DNA of 64,000 bases, from positions 217,249-281,248 of the forward strand of contig CP046522.1 of NCBI GenBank assembly GCA_009738435.1, in the 5' to 3' direction. The notes beneath the pieces are model-generated. The model did not search any database. It was not told the origin of the DNA and was given only the letters and a program-made list of their open reading frames with translations. This DNA comes from Clostridium bovifaecis (GTDB lineage Bacteria; Bacillota; Clostridia; Clostridiales; Clostridiaceae). A program made the position numbers and the translations under genes. This document shows positions 17,930-27,691 of the stretch, piece by piece. Each line of letters opens with the position of its first letter. The first letter of the stretch is position 1.

Positions 17930-18829
17930 GTGAGGTTTATAAACTTTAAAGCATCAGAAGAAGAAAGGTTGGGTGTTCTTTCTCAAGATGGAACTTTGGC
18001 AATAGAATTATCAAGTATTAAGCTAAGCAAAAGCTTTGTTGATATGAATGACTTGATAAAAAATATTTCGGACTGTGATCTTGAAGTAATTAAAAGCACT
18101 TTATCTGAAAATACTAGAAGAAGTTTTGCAGCATATCCAATAGATGAGATTAAACTTTGTTCACCTATTAAAAGACCAATTCATGATATTATTTGTGTAG
18201 GTGTAAATTATAAAGCACATTTAGAAGAAGCAAAGGCAGGTTTTGATAAGAATAGTTTCAATAAAACTAATAAAACTGTTTATTTTTCAAAAAGAGCAGC
18301 AGAAGCCATTGGGCCAGATGATACTATAATAAGTCATGCTGATATTGATGAACAATTAGATTATGAGGTTGAGCTTGCAGTTATTATTGGCCGTAGGGGT
18401 GTAAATATTCCTAAAGAACAAGCGGAAGACTATATCTTTGGGTATACAGTTATAAATGATATTTCTGCACGGCAATTACAACAGCAGCATAATCAATGGT
18501 ATAGGGGGAAAAGCTTAGATACATTTACAGCATTAGGGCCTGCTATAATTTATAAAAGTGAAATACCGTTTCCGGTAGAACTAAACATCTACAGCAGAGT
18601 AAATGGAGAGCTGAGGCAAAACTCTAATACTAAACATTTTATAGCGGATATTCCATCGATAATTGCTGAAATTTCTAATGGCATTACTTTGGAGCCTGGA
18701 GATATAATTGCTACGGGGACTCCTTCTGGTGTTGGATTAGGATTTAACCCTCCACGTTATATGAAATCTGGAGATACAGTTGAGTGTGAAATCGAAAAGA
18801 TTGGGGTATTGAGGAATATTGTAAAGTAA
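17930..18829 (+). CDS. fumarylacetoacetate hydrolase family protein
   Basis: 299 residues from GTG 17930 (GGGGGGATATT upstream). FAH fold of the 2-hydroxyhepta-2,4-diene-1,7-dioate isomerase/acylpyruvase type: DIICVGVNYKAHLEEA, the metal-binding E-x-E in LDYEVELAVIIGRRG, GYTVINDISARQLQ, RGKSLDTFTALGPAI and GDIIATGTPSGVGLGF. These enzymes cleave C-C bonds in diketo acids or decarboxylate oxaloacetate using Mg or Mn. No catabolic neighbours are visible to fix the substrate. Monocistronic; a hairpin region separates it from the convergent chemoreceptor gene. Confidence 0.9.
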   Translation: MRFINFKASEEERLGVLSQDGTLAIELSSIKLSKSFVDMNDLIKNISDCDLEVIKSTLSENTRRSFAAYPIDEIKLCSPIKRPIHDIICVGVNYKAHLEEAKAGFDKNSFNKTNKTVYFSKRAAEAIGPDDTIISHADIDEQLDYEVELAVIIGRRGVNIPKEQAEDYIFGYTVINDISARQLQQQHNQWYRGKSLDTFTALGPAIIYKSEIPFPVELNIYSRVNGELRQNSNTKHFIADIPSIIAEISNGITLEPGDIIATGTPSGVGLGFNPPRYMKSGDTVECEIEKIGVLRNIVK

Positions 18830-18865
18830 AGGTTGCTAAATATAAGATTTAATTATAGAGGATGT

Positions 18866-18909
18866 AAAAAGGCTCACTTTTGCTGTGATAAGCATAAGTA
18901 AGCCTTTAT
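18866..18909. terminator. imperfect hairpin between convergent genes
   Basis: AAAGGCT...AGCCTTT outer arms extended by further pairing with two mismatches, between the FAH gene (+) and the chemoreceptor (-). Probably a bidirectional terminator. Confidence 0.45.
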
Positions 18910-18943
18910 AAATTTGTTGTAATATATTATTTTCAATAAAAAA

Positions 18944-20953
18944 TCATAATTTAAATCTGTTAAGGTGTTCTTCTAACTGGGTTGCTAAATATTTCAGTTT
19001 GCCTGCAGAATTATTGAACTCGCTCATATTAGCGGTTACTTCTTCTGTAGCAGCAGAAACTTCTTCAGCACTAGCTGAGAATTCCTCAGAAACTGTAGAG
19101 ATATCTTGCATTTTAGATACTAGCTCATTCTTGCTCTCGCGAGTTTTTTCAATCGAGTTTTGGACCGAAGAGATCTCATTTATTAGTTCTTTGATAGCAT
19201 TCATTAACTCACTAAATATATTCTTGGTCTCATTAACAACTCCATGTTGTTCTTTAACAATTACATTGGTTTCTTCGATAGATTTAACGGTCAATTCAGA
19301 TTTGCCTTTAATTAGCTCTATTAGTTCTTGAATTTGCTTAGTTGAAGAGCTAGACTGTTCTGCTAGCTTTCTAATCTCATCTGCAACTACAGAGAAGCCT
19401 CTACCAGCTTCACCGGCTCTAGCAGCTTCTATGGCAGCGTTTAGGGCAAGAAGATTTGTTTGCGCAGATATATCATTAATAGCATCTGTGATTAATCCGA
19501 TTTTCCCTGTGGCTGAGTTCATATCGAGTACAACCTGAGCTACCTCGGAAGCTGCTGCACGATTCTTTTCTGTCTTATCCGTAAGCGTGGCCATTACATT
19601 TAAGCCTTTTTCACTTAGCTTATTGGATTTTTGAGATATATCTATCATAACTTCAGTTAAACTAGACACAGTTTCTATTTTACTTGCCAAGTTATGCACT
19701 AATTCAACTCCAGCTACAATATCTTGAGACTGTCTTGATGCACCTTGAGAAACTTGATCGATGGTTATAGCAACCTCATTGATAGCTGAATCTGTTTCCG
19801 TGGCCATAGCGTTTATAGAATTAGAGGCTTTATATACTATATCCGAAGAAGCTTTTACATTTAAAATAAGCTCTCTGATTTTATCTATCATCATATTAAA
19901 ATGATTTCCTAGCTCCTCAAATTCATCTTTAGAATGCATATTTACTTTTACTGTTAAGTCCCCAAAAGAAGCCTTTTCAAAGATATCTTTTAACAGGACG
20001 ATCTTTTTTGTTATAGAGTTGCTTACAAATAAAGCTATTACTGAAGAAATAAGACCCAATATAAGTATTATAAGTAAGATGGAATTCCTCATAATATTAG
20101 TATCGCGATACAACTCTTCTTTCTGCATTGAGCCCATGAGTTTCCAGTCGGTTTTTTCATTTGTAACGTAGATTAGATACTTATCTTCGCCTTCATATTT
20201 ATAATCGATAAAGCCATTTTTGCTACTTTGGACCTCTTTCCAAAAGCTAAGCTCAGTAGCAGTTTTGCTGCCTAATAGAGATTGGTCGGGATGAGCAAGC
20301 ATTATTCCGCTTGGATCAGTCAAGAAAGCATACCCATTATTACCTACCTTTTTCTTGGATAGTCTATTAGAAAGGTCAGTTAGGTTAATGTCCATAGATA
20401 ATACACCCACGATTGTACCATTATTTTCAACAGTTTTGGCTAAAGATATTACATATTCTCCAGTATTCACGTCTTTATAAGTATCGGTATATACTAATTT
20501 ACCCTTGTTCTCTACGGCCTTCTTATACCAAGGTCTTGTAGTGGGATCATAGCTAGATGTAGCTCCAGATTTTCTGTAAGCAGTAATTCTTTTATTCGGT
20601 TGGGCAAAGTAAAAAGACTTTATATCACTTCTGCTTTCAGCAAAGCCTTTTAATGCATCTAATGAATAGGGCTCGTATTCAGGATGATTTCCTAGTTCCT
20701 TAAAATTGATATTTTCAGATGCGACGTTTACATAGCCCTCTAGGCCCTCAAAGTAGTTATTAATACTTTCATTAATTCCTACTAAGGTCTGATTAGTAGT
20801 GATTTTTAACTTATTTGACAGGATTTTATAGGATTGAATATTTGTGATAAGCCCTGCTATTGCGACAGGAATGATGCCTAAAGCGAGCATTATAAGAAGA
20901 AGTTTAATCTTAATGCTTTTTAAGTTTTTAAGAAGCTTAGTTGATTTGTCCAT
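18944..20953 (-). CDS. methyl-accepting chemotaxis protein with dCache sensor
   Basis: 669 residues. Membrane segment 1 at about 17-39, an extracytoplasmic dCache domain to about 275, membrane segment 2 at about 289-311, HAMP, then the coiled-coil signalling domain with the conserved tip [20 protein letters not shown]. The sensor has [12 protein letters not shown] followed later by GVLSMDINL, i.e. the Y-R-W-Y plus Asp pattern of amino-acid-binding dCache (dCache_1AA) domains, so a free amino acid ligand is likely. Binds CheA/CheW at the pole. No chemotaxis genes nearby, as is usual for clostridial receptors. Start ATG has AGGAG at a rather long 13 bases. Confidence 0.94.
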   Translation of the reverse strand: MDKSTKLLKNLKSIKIKLLLIMLALGIIPVAIAGLITNIQSYKILSNKLKITTNQTLVGINESINNYFEGLEGYVNVASENINFKELGNHPEYEPYSLDALKGFAESRSDIKSFYFAQPNKRITAYRKSGATSSYDPTTRPWYKKAVENKGKLVYTDTYKDVNTGEYVISLAKTVENNGTIVGVLSMDINLTDLSNRLSKKKVGNNGYAFLTDPSGIMLAHPDQSLLGSKTATELSFWKEVQSSKNGFIDYKYEGEDKYLIYVTNEKTDWKLMGSMQKEELYRDTNIMRNSILLIILILGLISSVIALFVSNSITKKIVLLKDIFEKASFGDLTVKVNMHSKDEFEELGNHFNMMIDKIRELILNVKASSDIVYKASNSINAMATETDSAINEVAITIDQVSQGASRQSQDIVAGVELVHNLASKIETVSSLTEVMIDISQKSNKLSEKGLNVMATLTDKTEKNRAAASEVAQVVLDMNSATGKIGLITDAINDISAQTNLLALNAAIEAARAGEAGRGFSVVADEIRKLAEQSSSSTKQIQELIELIKGKSELTVKSIEETNVIVKEQHGVVNETKNIFSELMNAIKELINEISSVQNSIEKTRESKNELVSKMQDISTVSEEFSASAEEVSAATEEVTANMSEFNNSAGKLKYLATQLEEHLNRFKL

Positions 20954-21177
20954 ATGCTTTTACACTCTCCTAATAAAGATATATGGATTTCTACCTTTCG
21001 CAATTTAATTGATAAAAACCCTTTTTTAGACATAATACCACGTTTTTTTTCAATATACTATCTTTTTTATTTAGAACAAAAAGAAAGGTTCAAAATTTGA
21101 AGTTTGGTGTTGAATTGAATAATAGAAAGATATAAATACTCTATAATTATAAAGTTATTTTATAAAAGGTTTCAATG

Positions 21178-21230
21178 AAAAAATTGAGAAGTTAAGAATC
21201 AGTAATTTTTGTATTTCTTAACTTCTCAAT
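21178..21230 (-). terminator. intrinsic terminator of the rhomboid-like gene
   Basis: Perfect 16-base arms (21183-21198 and 21215-21230) with TTTTTT following on the minus strand. The rest of the 20954-21270 gap shows only AT-rich sequence and the chemoreceptor promoter region. Confidence 0.75.
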
Positions 21231-21270
21231 TATGGTTATATTATTTAAATTTTTTGAGTTTTATTTTATA

Positions 21271-22101
21271 TTAGCTTTTCTTCTCACGTATAGTCTCAAA
21301 GTCTATAATTTTTGTTTTGTGTTCATGATTTTTTAAATGGTCCATGCAGTACTCATAGTCTCCTTCGCATTTAGAGCAATATCTAAATTCCATATCTGGA
21401 TTATCTTTTTCCGTTATTCCACAAACTGTGCACTTGTGGATATAAGTTTTAGTTGGAAGTTTAGACTGAAACTTTTTTCTATTATAGTAGGTCTGGCGGT
21501 TGGTTTTACTTCGTTTAACTATATCCTTTCCAAAGAAGATAAAATAGTTAATTACCGATGCTAATGCAGCTAATTTATATGGTATAGGCTGAGATATTAC
21601 CGTGAATCCTATATAAATCCAATTAAGCCATGCCATATATTTTACTTTAACAGGAAGTATAAAAAGTAGAAGTAGCTCGTAGTCAGGATAAATCCTTGCA
21701 AATGCTAGGAAAAGAGATAAGTTTAGGTATACTGCAGATACAGAACCTCCTGATATAAAAGCAGCTACTGTTGTGCCTAACATACCCATTAAATAGTAAA
21801 GGTTAAACCTAAAGTTTCCCCATTCATGTTCTAAAGCTGTTCCTACCATATAAGTAAAATAAAGGGCAAAAATAATCCAAAATATACTTGAATTAGGTGG
21901 AATAAATATATAGGTTATAAGTCTCCAAACTTGACCTTTAAGAACAAGAGAGGGGTCTAAGGTCATAAGGTTTATGAGCTCATAAGAGCCAGTAACGTAT
22001 ACTAAGGCGAAGACAATAGCGTTTATTGCAATTATGTAGGATATAAGACCTTTTATGGCTAGTTTACCATACTTTCTTTCAAATTTATCTATCCAATTCA
22101 T
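21271..22101 (-). CDS. rhomboid-like membrane protein with C-terminal zinc ribbon, probably inactive as a protease
   Basis: 276 residues from ATG 22101 (AAAGGAG 8 bases upstream; the GTG at 22110 overlaps that site). Six membrane segments. WRLITYIFIPPNSSIFWIIF and ALEHEWGNFRFNLYYLMG are the rhomboid loop-1 and segment-2 signatures. Where rhomboid proteases have G-x-S-x, there is SGGSVSAVYLNL, so a serine is present, but the catalytic His of the last segment (H-x-x-G) is missing: the corresponding stretch is LAALASVINYFIFFG. The tail (about 225-262) has CTVCG...YCSKCEG...YCMDH, a zinc ribbon. Likely a pseudoprotease/adaptor. No cotranscribed neighbour is evident. Confidence 0.78.
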   Translation of the reverse strand: MNWIDKFERKYGKLAIKGLISYIIAINAIVFALVYVTGSYELINLMTLDPSLVLKGQVWRLITYIFIPPNSSIFWIIFALYFTYMVGTALEHEWGNFRFNLYYLMGMLGTTVAAFISGGSVSAVYLNLSLFLAFARIYPDYELLLLFILPVKVKYMAWLNWIYIGFTVISQPIPYKLAALASVINYFIFFGKDIVKRSKTNRQTYYNRKKFQSKLPTKTYIHKCTVCGITEKDNPDMEFRYCSKCEGDYEYCMDHLKNHEHKTKIIDFETIREKKS

Positions 22102-22195
22102 CCATATCACTCCTTTGTAATAATTGAATTTGCTAAAAGTATTGTTAACAAATGCAGATAATTATATATTAAAGCTCACACATATAATGCGAGCT

Positions 22196-22582
22196 TTAAT
22201 ACATCTCTCTTTTAAAAGCTTTAAACCATTCACCTTGATATGTTAACTCTCCAACATCTCCATCAGACAAAAGACCAAATTCTTTCCCGCTTAAAGTGAG
22301 CTCAAATCTTTGTCCAGCATCTGTTTCGAAGGTGGCATAGTAGTAAGTTATTGATGATCCATTTATATTATTATCGCTAGTATGGTGAGTATAATGCCTA
22401 ACTTCAGTACGTTTAGCAACTAATCTTGCGTGTTGCGTCAGAATGGGGGATGTAGCATTTTTATGATAATTTTTAGCTGATTGAATAATTGAAAATATTA
22501 TAAGTCCTAGTATAAACAAGAAAAAAATCGTGAAAAGTGGTGGCATTCCCAAGAAGAGACCTCTGCCTAAGAATGGGTCCAT
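22196..22582 (-). CDS. DUF2500 family membrane-anchored protein
   Basis: 128 residues. One membrane segment (about residues 13-35) after a short outside or inside head, then a beta-rich domain with ARLVAKRTEVRHY, YYATFETDAGQRFELTLSGKEFGLLSDGDVGELTYQGEWFKAFKR, the DUF2500 pattern. Function unknown. Start has AAGGAGG at 7 bases. Single gene; the spacer after it (22583-22867) holds only a short TTTTAGCGC-type hairpin of the dispersed family. Confidence 0.88.
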   Translation of the reverse strand: MDPFLGRGLFLGMPPLFTIFFLFILGLIIFSIIQSAKNYHKNATSPILTQHARLVAKRTEVRHYTHHTSDNNINGSSITYYYATFETDAGQRFELTLSGKEFGLLSDGDVGELTYQGEWFKAFKREMY

Positions 22583-22867
22583 AAAGTATTCCTCCTTAAA
22601 ATATTAAGTGGTAAAAGATATAAAAAAGCTTCATTCACTAATATTGTACTATATATAGGAGGAAATGGTAACAATATGATGAAATAAAAATCTATGGATT
22701 ACCTGATGCCTAATTAATTCACGGTTCCTAAATTATATAAATTTAAAAGGTCAGAGAGTATAGAAGTCAAGAAAAACTTTATTAAGATAATGAATCAATA
22801 AGTTCTCTAAACTGTATTCTAACTTTCTAACCTTTAACTGCGCCTTTTAGCGCTTAATTTACTCTTA

Positions 22868-23866
22868 TTATGGTTCTACATAAAATATGGAGTGGATTGG
22901 TCTTTCTCCTGAGGATTTGTAAGGGTTGCTGATAACTTTCCCGTTATAATACATAGTAGAAGAAGAACCGCCATCTAAGTTTATGGCATTATATGCTCCG
23001 TATTCATATAATATATCCTGAAGCTCTCTTAAAGTTACTGCAAGCCTGCCAATGTATTTTCCGTCGACTACCAAAAAGAGAATGCTGCCATCTTTTCGTT
23101 GGCCTATAGCAGTTCGAGGAGCAGTACCCCAACCTCCATCCCCAGAGGTAATGGTTCTTTTGCCATTTACAATTAATGCGGGGCCGAAGGATACGGCTTC
23201 GCTTACTCCTAGCTTCTGCATTTCTTCTAAATTATAATCGCCAACGAGTAGAATTCCATCTTTGGTGACACCTGCTATGCATATCTTCTCATTTTCTTTT
23301 AACCCGTTATAAACAATTTCTCCATTGGAAATAAGTATACCACCGGGATTTCCCATGGCCTCTGGAGAATCTGCGGCATCTTTATTTGCTATAAAACCAC
23401 CGGCATTTATAGCGGCAACCGCATTATATCTTTTAGCCATAAGGCTAGTAGGCTCGCCATCTTCGCCTAAGCTTTCACTATAACCAACCTTTATGTTTTT
23501 CGGATTTTTAATTATAAGCAAATGACCTTTAAATTTATCTCCATCGATGTCATGTTTTTCGATTTCGTTAGTGTCGCTTGTTAATCCAGCGTTGATTTCT
23601 TTTTTTAATTCATTTATGTCTGACTGAACTATAGTACTTATTTTGTTTCTGCTAAGTATCTCATCTATGCGTTTTCGAGATAGAAATGTTGTGGCAATCC
23701 ATTGGTGAGTTGATGTCGTCATAGCAGAACCAACAACAGTAGCTTTTACATTTTCAAAAGGGCCATAATATAGTATAAATGGGGCAGTTAATAACGTAAA
23801 AACAACTTCAAACAATATAAAAAGCTTTTTTGGGAACCTTCCGTTTAATGATTCTTTCTTTAACAT
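22868..23866 (-). CDS. phosphodiester glycosidase (NAGPA) family protein, membrane-anchored
   Basis: 332 residues from ATG 23866, which has AAGGTGG at the right distance; ATG 23881 is inside that ribosome site region. A single N-terminal membrane anchor (about 15-38) is followed by an extracytoplasmic domain. Family motifs: AVAAINAGGF, NPGGILISNGEIV, VSFGPALIVNG, WGTAPRTAIGQRKDGSILFLVVDG and INLDGGSSSTMYYNG, the standard order for NAGPA/YngK-like proteins, related to N-acetylglucosamine-1-phosphodiester alpha-N-acetylglucosaminidase and to enzymes trimming cell-wall glycopolymers. Substrate in bacteria is mostly unknown. Monocistronic. Confidence 0.9.
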   Translation of the reverse strand: MLKKESLNGRFPKKLFILFEVVFTLLTAPFILYYGPFENVKATVVGSAMTTSTHQWIATTFLSRKRIDEILSRNKISTIVQSDINELKKEINAGLTSDTNEIEKHDIDGDKFKGHLLIIKNPKNIKVGYSESLGEDGEPTSLMAKRYNAVAAINAGGFIANKDAADSPEAMGNPGGILISNGEIVYNGLKENEKICIAGVTKDGILLVGDYNLEEMQKLGVSEAVSFGPALIVNGKRTITSGDGGWGTAPRTAIGQRKDGSILFLVVDGKYIGRLAVTLRELQDILYEYGAYNAINLDGGSSSTMYYNGKVISNPYKSSGERPIHSIFYVEP

Positions 23867-24339
23867 ATAGACCACCTTCATCTATTTTTTGCGTGTAATT
23901 AACGATTTATTCAAATCGACTCTTTCAAACAAATATGGAGTTCAGAAACCTTAGTTTAATGTTTCGCCACTCCATAACCACATATACAAAAACTGTAATT
24001 AAAATTAAACATACATATACATTATATAATTAAAATTGAAATATACAAACATAAACTTTCGACTGATACCGTTAAATTTCAATAAAAAGCTATGTCTGTT
24101 TTCTTTTTTTGAGAAATTTAATAATAACAACCGTAATTCCACTTATGAGTACATGATAATACTAGGGGAATACCTATGGCTATTATTAATACCATTTAAC
24201 CTTATTGGGGATAGATAAATTACATGTTATTCATAAATACTTACGTGCACAAATTATATTATACCACTAAAATAAATAAAGTCAGAACAAATATGGAAAT
24301 ATTAAGAAATATTAAGAAGTATTAAAAAATTATTAATTA
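23867..24339. other. long AT-rich intergenic gap, no gene seen
   Basis: About 470 bases between the phosphodiester glycosidase start and the argD terminator. A 60-codon frame at 24036-24218 (+) has no ribosome site and no recognisable sequence. Very AT-rich; presumably the glycosidase promoter plus unexplained spacer. Confidence 0.5.
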
Positions 24340-24379
24340 AATAAAAAGAAGAAGCCTCTAAATTCTTAGAGACTTCTTC
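24340..24379 (-). terminator. intrinsic terminator of argBD
   Basis: GAAGAAGCCTCTAA/TTAGAGACTTCTTC arms with a 4-base loop; on the minus strand it continues TTTTTATTT. Confidence 0.85.
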
Positions 24380-24406
24380 AAGGGGAATATCAAATAAATT
24401 AAGATA

Positions 24407-25576
24407 TTAGCATAATTTGTGAAAAACCTTTTCTAAAATATCTATCGCTGCATCTATCTCTTGGAACGATACATTAAGAGGGGGAAGAAGTCGGATTACA
24501 TTTTCACCAGCACTTACTATTAAGAAGCCTTCATTAAAGCATTCGGCAACGAAGTCTTTAGGATTAAGGGATATAGCAATACCTATTAAAAGCCCCATTC
24601 CTCTAATATCGATTATTGCAGGATAGTTTTCTTTTAGTTTTATAAGCTTATTGGTTAAGTACTTATTTTTCTCGTCAATTGAAGCTATCACTCCACCATC
24701 TACTAATTCAGTTAAAACGGCGTAGGATACGGCACAGGCTAAAGGATTACCACCAAAGGTAGTACCGTGATCTCCGGGAACAAAAGCATAAGAACATCGC
24801 TTGTTTGCCATCATAGCCCCTATTGGAAAACCTCCACCTAAGGCTTTAGCCATACATACTATATCGGGAATTACATCGAATTTTTTATAGGCGAATAAAC
24901 TTCCAAGTCTTCCAATACCACATTGAACTTCATCGAATATTAAAAGAGCATTATATTTATCGCAGAGATCACGAGCTTTTTCTAAATACTCTACATTGGC
25001 AGTAATAATTCCGCCTTCACCTTGTATTGGTTCTAGAATAATTCCGCACACATCTTCGTCAAAAACATTTATTAAATCATCTATATCATTAAAGTCTACA
25101 CTTTCAACCCTTTCCATTAAAGGAGAGAAATTTTCTTGATATTTCTTCTGGCCAGTAACAGCTAGAGCGCCTAAAGTTCTTCCGTGAAATGAATTGTTCA
25201 TATATATTACCTTGTTTTTACTACCTGAGCCATTCAGCTTTCCATATTTTCTTGCTAACTTGAGAGCGGCTTCTATTGCTTCAGTTCCGCTGTTGCAAAA
25301 GAATACTTTTTCATGGTCGCTGCTTTCACAAAGCTTTTCAGATAACTTTTCCATATTAGAATTCCAATAGTAATTTGAAATATGAATCAATTCAGAGCTT
25401 TGCTTTTGTATAGCATTAACTATTGCTGGATGAGAGTGACCCAGGCAATTTGTTGCAATACCTGAAACAAAGTCCAAATATTCTTTTCCGTTTATATCAT
25501 ATAATTTGCAGCCTAGTCCTTTTTCAAAATTTACATCAAATCTATTGTAGGTATGCATTATATTGCTTTTTGACAT
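24407..25576 (-). CDS. argD: acetylornithine aminotransferase
   Basis: 389 residues, normal ArgD length. Class III PLP aminotransferase: FVSGIATNCLGHSHP, SGTEAIEAALKLARK, NSFHGRTLGALAVTGQ, LLIFDEVQCGIGRLG and the PLP-lysine motif MAKALGGGFPIGA (Lys at about 243), then DHGTTFGGNPLACA. Converts N-acetylglutamate semialdehyde and glutamate to N-acetylornithine and 2-oxoglutarate in arginine synthesis. Its start overlaps the end of argB by 19 bases, so translation is coupled. Shared promoter region with argC contains ARG boxes. Confidence 0.96.
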   Translation of the reverse strand: MSKSNIMHTYNRFDVNFEKGLGCKLYDINGKEYLDFVSGIATNCLGHSHPAIVNAIQKQSSELIHISNYYWNSNMEKLSEKLCESSDHEKVFFCNSGTEAIEAALKLARKYGKLNGSGSKNKVIYMNNSFHGRTLGALAVTGQKKYQENFSPLMERVESVDFNDIDDLINVFDEDVCGIILEPIQGEGGIITANVEYLEKARDLCDKYNALLIFDEVQCGIGRLGSLFAYKKFDVIPDIVCMAKALGGGFPIGAMMANKRCSYAFVPGDHGTTFGGNPLACAVSYAVLTELVDGGVIASIDEKNKYLTNKLIKLKENYPAIIDIRGMGLLIGIAISLNPKDFVAECFNEGFLIVSAGENVIRLLPPLNVSFQEIDAAIDILEKVFHKLC

Positions 25577-26424
25577 TTTTTAATCCCGCCTTTCCAATTA
25601 ATTATAGTTCCAGAGTTAGAAAGGATATCATTAATTAAACAGTGCTCTTTTCTTCCGTCTATTAAATGGACACTTTTGGTTCCTTTTTCTAGAGCGTCTA
25701 TACAACATTCCATTTTAGGAATCATGCCGCCTGTTATAATTCCAGAATCTATATAAGTTTTAATTTCATCTATTGTAATTGAATTTATTAAGGAAGATTT
25801 ATGTTGAATATCTTTATATACTCCCTCAACATCTGTAAGGATAATAAGTTTTTCTGCTTCTAAAACAGAGCTAATGAACGCACTAACAGAATCTGCATTT
25901 ATATTGTATTTACTATATTGACTGTCATAGCCGATTGGAGATATGACAGGAACATAATTTTTTTCTATGAGATTTAAAAGAAGATACTTATTTATAGAGG
26001 TAACCTCACCAACAAAGCCTATATCAACTTGATTGTTATCAATATTTGCATATTTCTTTTTAGCAACAATTAGATTACTATCACTTCCGCTAATACCGAT
26101 AGCTTTTACGCCTTCTTTACTAAGAGAAGCTGTTATTCCTTTATTAAGCTTCCCTGAAAGCACCATTTCAACTATTTCCATAGTATCTTTATCGGTTACT
26201 CTGAGCCCGTTAATAAATTTACTTTCTAGCCCAACTTTATTTAGCCAGTTGGAGATTTCAGGACCTCCGCCGTGGACTATAACTATATTAATACCTGCAA
26301 GTTTCATTTTTGCTACATCTTCAAAAAATGCTTTTTGAGCAGATTTATTATTCATTATGCTTCCGCCATATTTGATTATAAAAGTTTTGCCTTTAAAGAT
26401 ATTTAAATATTCCATGAATTTCAT
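25558..26424 (-). CDS. argB: acetylglutamate kinase
   Basis: 288 residues. Amino acid kinase fold: TFIIKYGGSIM at the N-terminus, INIVIVHGGGPEISNWLNKVG (acetylglutamate-binding), GISGSDSNLI, INADSVSAFISSVLEAEKLIILTDVEGVY and GGMIPKMECCIDALEKG. Phosphorylates N-acetylglutamate, the second step of the acetylated arginine route. The ATG has only a weak ribosome site (AAAGG at long spacing); ATG 26415 is a poorer alternative. First gene of argBD. Contains the C-terminal GGMIPKM-type region where arginine-sensitive enzymes bind effector, but the N-terminal helix typical of the inhibited hexameric form is short, so feedback inhibition is uncertain. Confidence 0.95.
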   Translation of the reverse strand: MKFMEYLNIFKGKTFIIKYGGSIMNNKSAQKAFFEDVAKMKLAGINIVIVHGGGPEISNWLNKVGLESKFINGLRVTDKDTMEIVEMVLSGKLNKGITASLSKEGVKAIGISGSDSNLIVAKKKYANIDNNQVDIGFVGEVTSINKYLLLNLIEKNYVPVISPIGYDSQYSKYNINADSVSAFISSVLEAEKLIILTDVEGVYKDIQHKSSLINSITIDEIKTYIDSGIITGGMIPKMECCIDALEKGTKSVHLIDGRKEHCLINDILSNSGTIINWKGGIKKCQKAI

Positions 26425-26463
26425 CTTACTAACACCAGCCTTTAAAAATACTTAGATGACTTT

Positions 26464-26582
26464 TGAATAATTATACTATCTTTATAATAAATATTCAATA
26501 GGTACTTAGAAAAAAGTTCATAAATATCAAGCTAATTAATGATTTCGAAAATAAATACAAAAAAACATTGAATATTTATTCA
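26464..26582. promoter_or_regulatory. divergent arg control region with three ARG-box-like sites
   Basis: TGAATATTTATTCA at 26569-26582 matches the ArgR/AhrC consensus TGAATWWWWATTCA exactly. Two weaker sites, TGAATAATTATACT (26464-26477) and, on the minus strand, TGAATATTTATTAT (26484-26497), each differ at two positions. The perfect box sits just upstream of two TATAAT hexamers (26589 and 26601) in front of argC, placing it over the argC promoter. Confidence 0.75.
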
Positions 26583-26623
26583 TATATATATAATCTTTAG
26601 TATAATTTCAAGGGGGTGATATT

Positions 26624-27661
26624 ATGATTAAAGCTGGGGTAATTGGAGGAACTGGCTACGCTGGTCAAGAATTAATTTGGTTATTGCACAATCATTCTAA
26701 TGTAAGCATAGAGTTCATATCCTCTCATAATTATGCAGAGAAAGAGTTTGCGGAGGTATACAACAGTTTTTATAAGTTTATGCAAGATGTATGCATAAGT
26801 ATTCTTGAAGCTGAAAGAAAGTTAGAAGATATAGATGTATTATTTATAGCTTTGCCGCATGGAAAGTCCTTTGATATTACCAAAAAGGCTTTGAATAAGG
26901 GAGTCAAGGTTATAGATTTAGGGGCAGATTTTAGAATAAATTCTTCAGAGGTATATAAGACATGGTATGGAGTAGAGCACAATGCAACAGAGCTATTAGA
27001 AGAAGCTGTCTATGGACTTTCAGAAGTAAATAGGGAGTATATAAGGAAAGCTAAGCTGATAGCTAATCCAGGATGTTATACTACTGCAAGTATATTAGCT
27101 TTATATCCTTTGTTAAAGAACAAATTAATAGATAATAGTTCTATTATAATAGATGGAAAATCGGGAGTATCAGGAGCGGGAAGAGAATTAAAGATAGGAT
27201 CCCTGTTTGCAGAATGCAATGAATCGATAAAGGCTTATGGTGTAGCTGCTCATAGGCATACTCCAGAAATAGAACAGGAATTATCAAAGGCAGCAGGACA
27301 AGGTATAACATTAATCTTTACTCCGCATTTGGTACCTATGAATAGAGGGATACTCTGTACTTCTTATGCAAAACTCAAAGATAACCTATTGGAAGAGGAT
27401 GTATATAAGATATATGAGGATTTTTATGGTAAAGAGCAGTTTATAAGAATAGTAAAAACTCTACCTGAAACTAGGAATGTTAGAGGAAGTAATTTATGTG
27501 ATATAGGTATAAAAGTAGATAAAAGAACTAATAGAGTTATAGTGATTTCTGCTATAGATAATTTGATAAAAGGTGCAGCGGGGCAAGCTGTCCAGAACAT
27601 GAACTTAATGTTCGGATTTAAGGAAAGTGAAGGAATTGGTATCCTTCCAATGCAAATTTAG
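26624..27661 (+). CDS. argC: N-acetyl-gamma-glutamyl-phosphate reductase
   Basis: 345 residues. NADP-binding start [32 protein letters not shown], and the active-site motif [12 protein letters not shown] with Cys151; [13 protein letters not shown] and [15 protein letters not shown] follow. Reduces acetylglutamyl phosphate to the semialdehyde. GGGGGTGAT lies 7 bases upstream of ATG. First gene of argCJ, 30 bases before argJ, diverging from argBD. Promoter overlaps a perfect ARG box. Confidence 0.96.
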   Translation: MIKAGVIGGTGYAGQELIWLLHNHSNVSIEFISSHNYAEKEFAEVYNSFYKFMQDVCISILEAERKLEDIDVLFIALPHGKSFDITKKALNKGVKVIDLGADFRINSSEVYKTWYGVEHNATELLEEAVYGLSEVNREYIRKAKLIANPGCYTTASILALYPLLKNKLIDNSSIIIDGKSGVSGAGRELKIGSLFAECNESIKAYGVAAHRHTPEIEQELSKAAGQGITLIFTPHLVPMNRGILCTSYAKLKDNLLEEDVYKIYEDFYGKEQFIRIVKTLPETRNVRGSNLCDIGIKVDKRTNRVIVISAIDNLIKGAAGQAVQNMNLMFGFKESEGIGILPMQI

Positions 27662-27691
27662 TTTTATAAATTCATTAAGGAGGTAGGATAT

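Noticed and set aside
24036..24218. 60-codon plus-strand frame in the gap left of argD
   Set aside because: No Shine-Dalgarno, AT-driven composition (Asn/Phe/Leu), no similarity to anything recognised.
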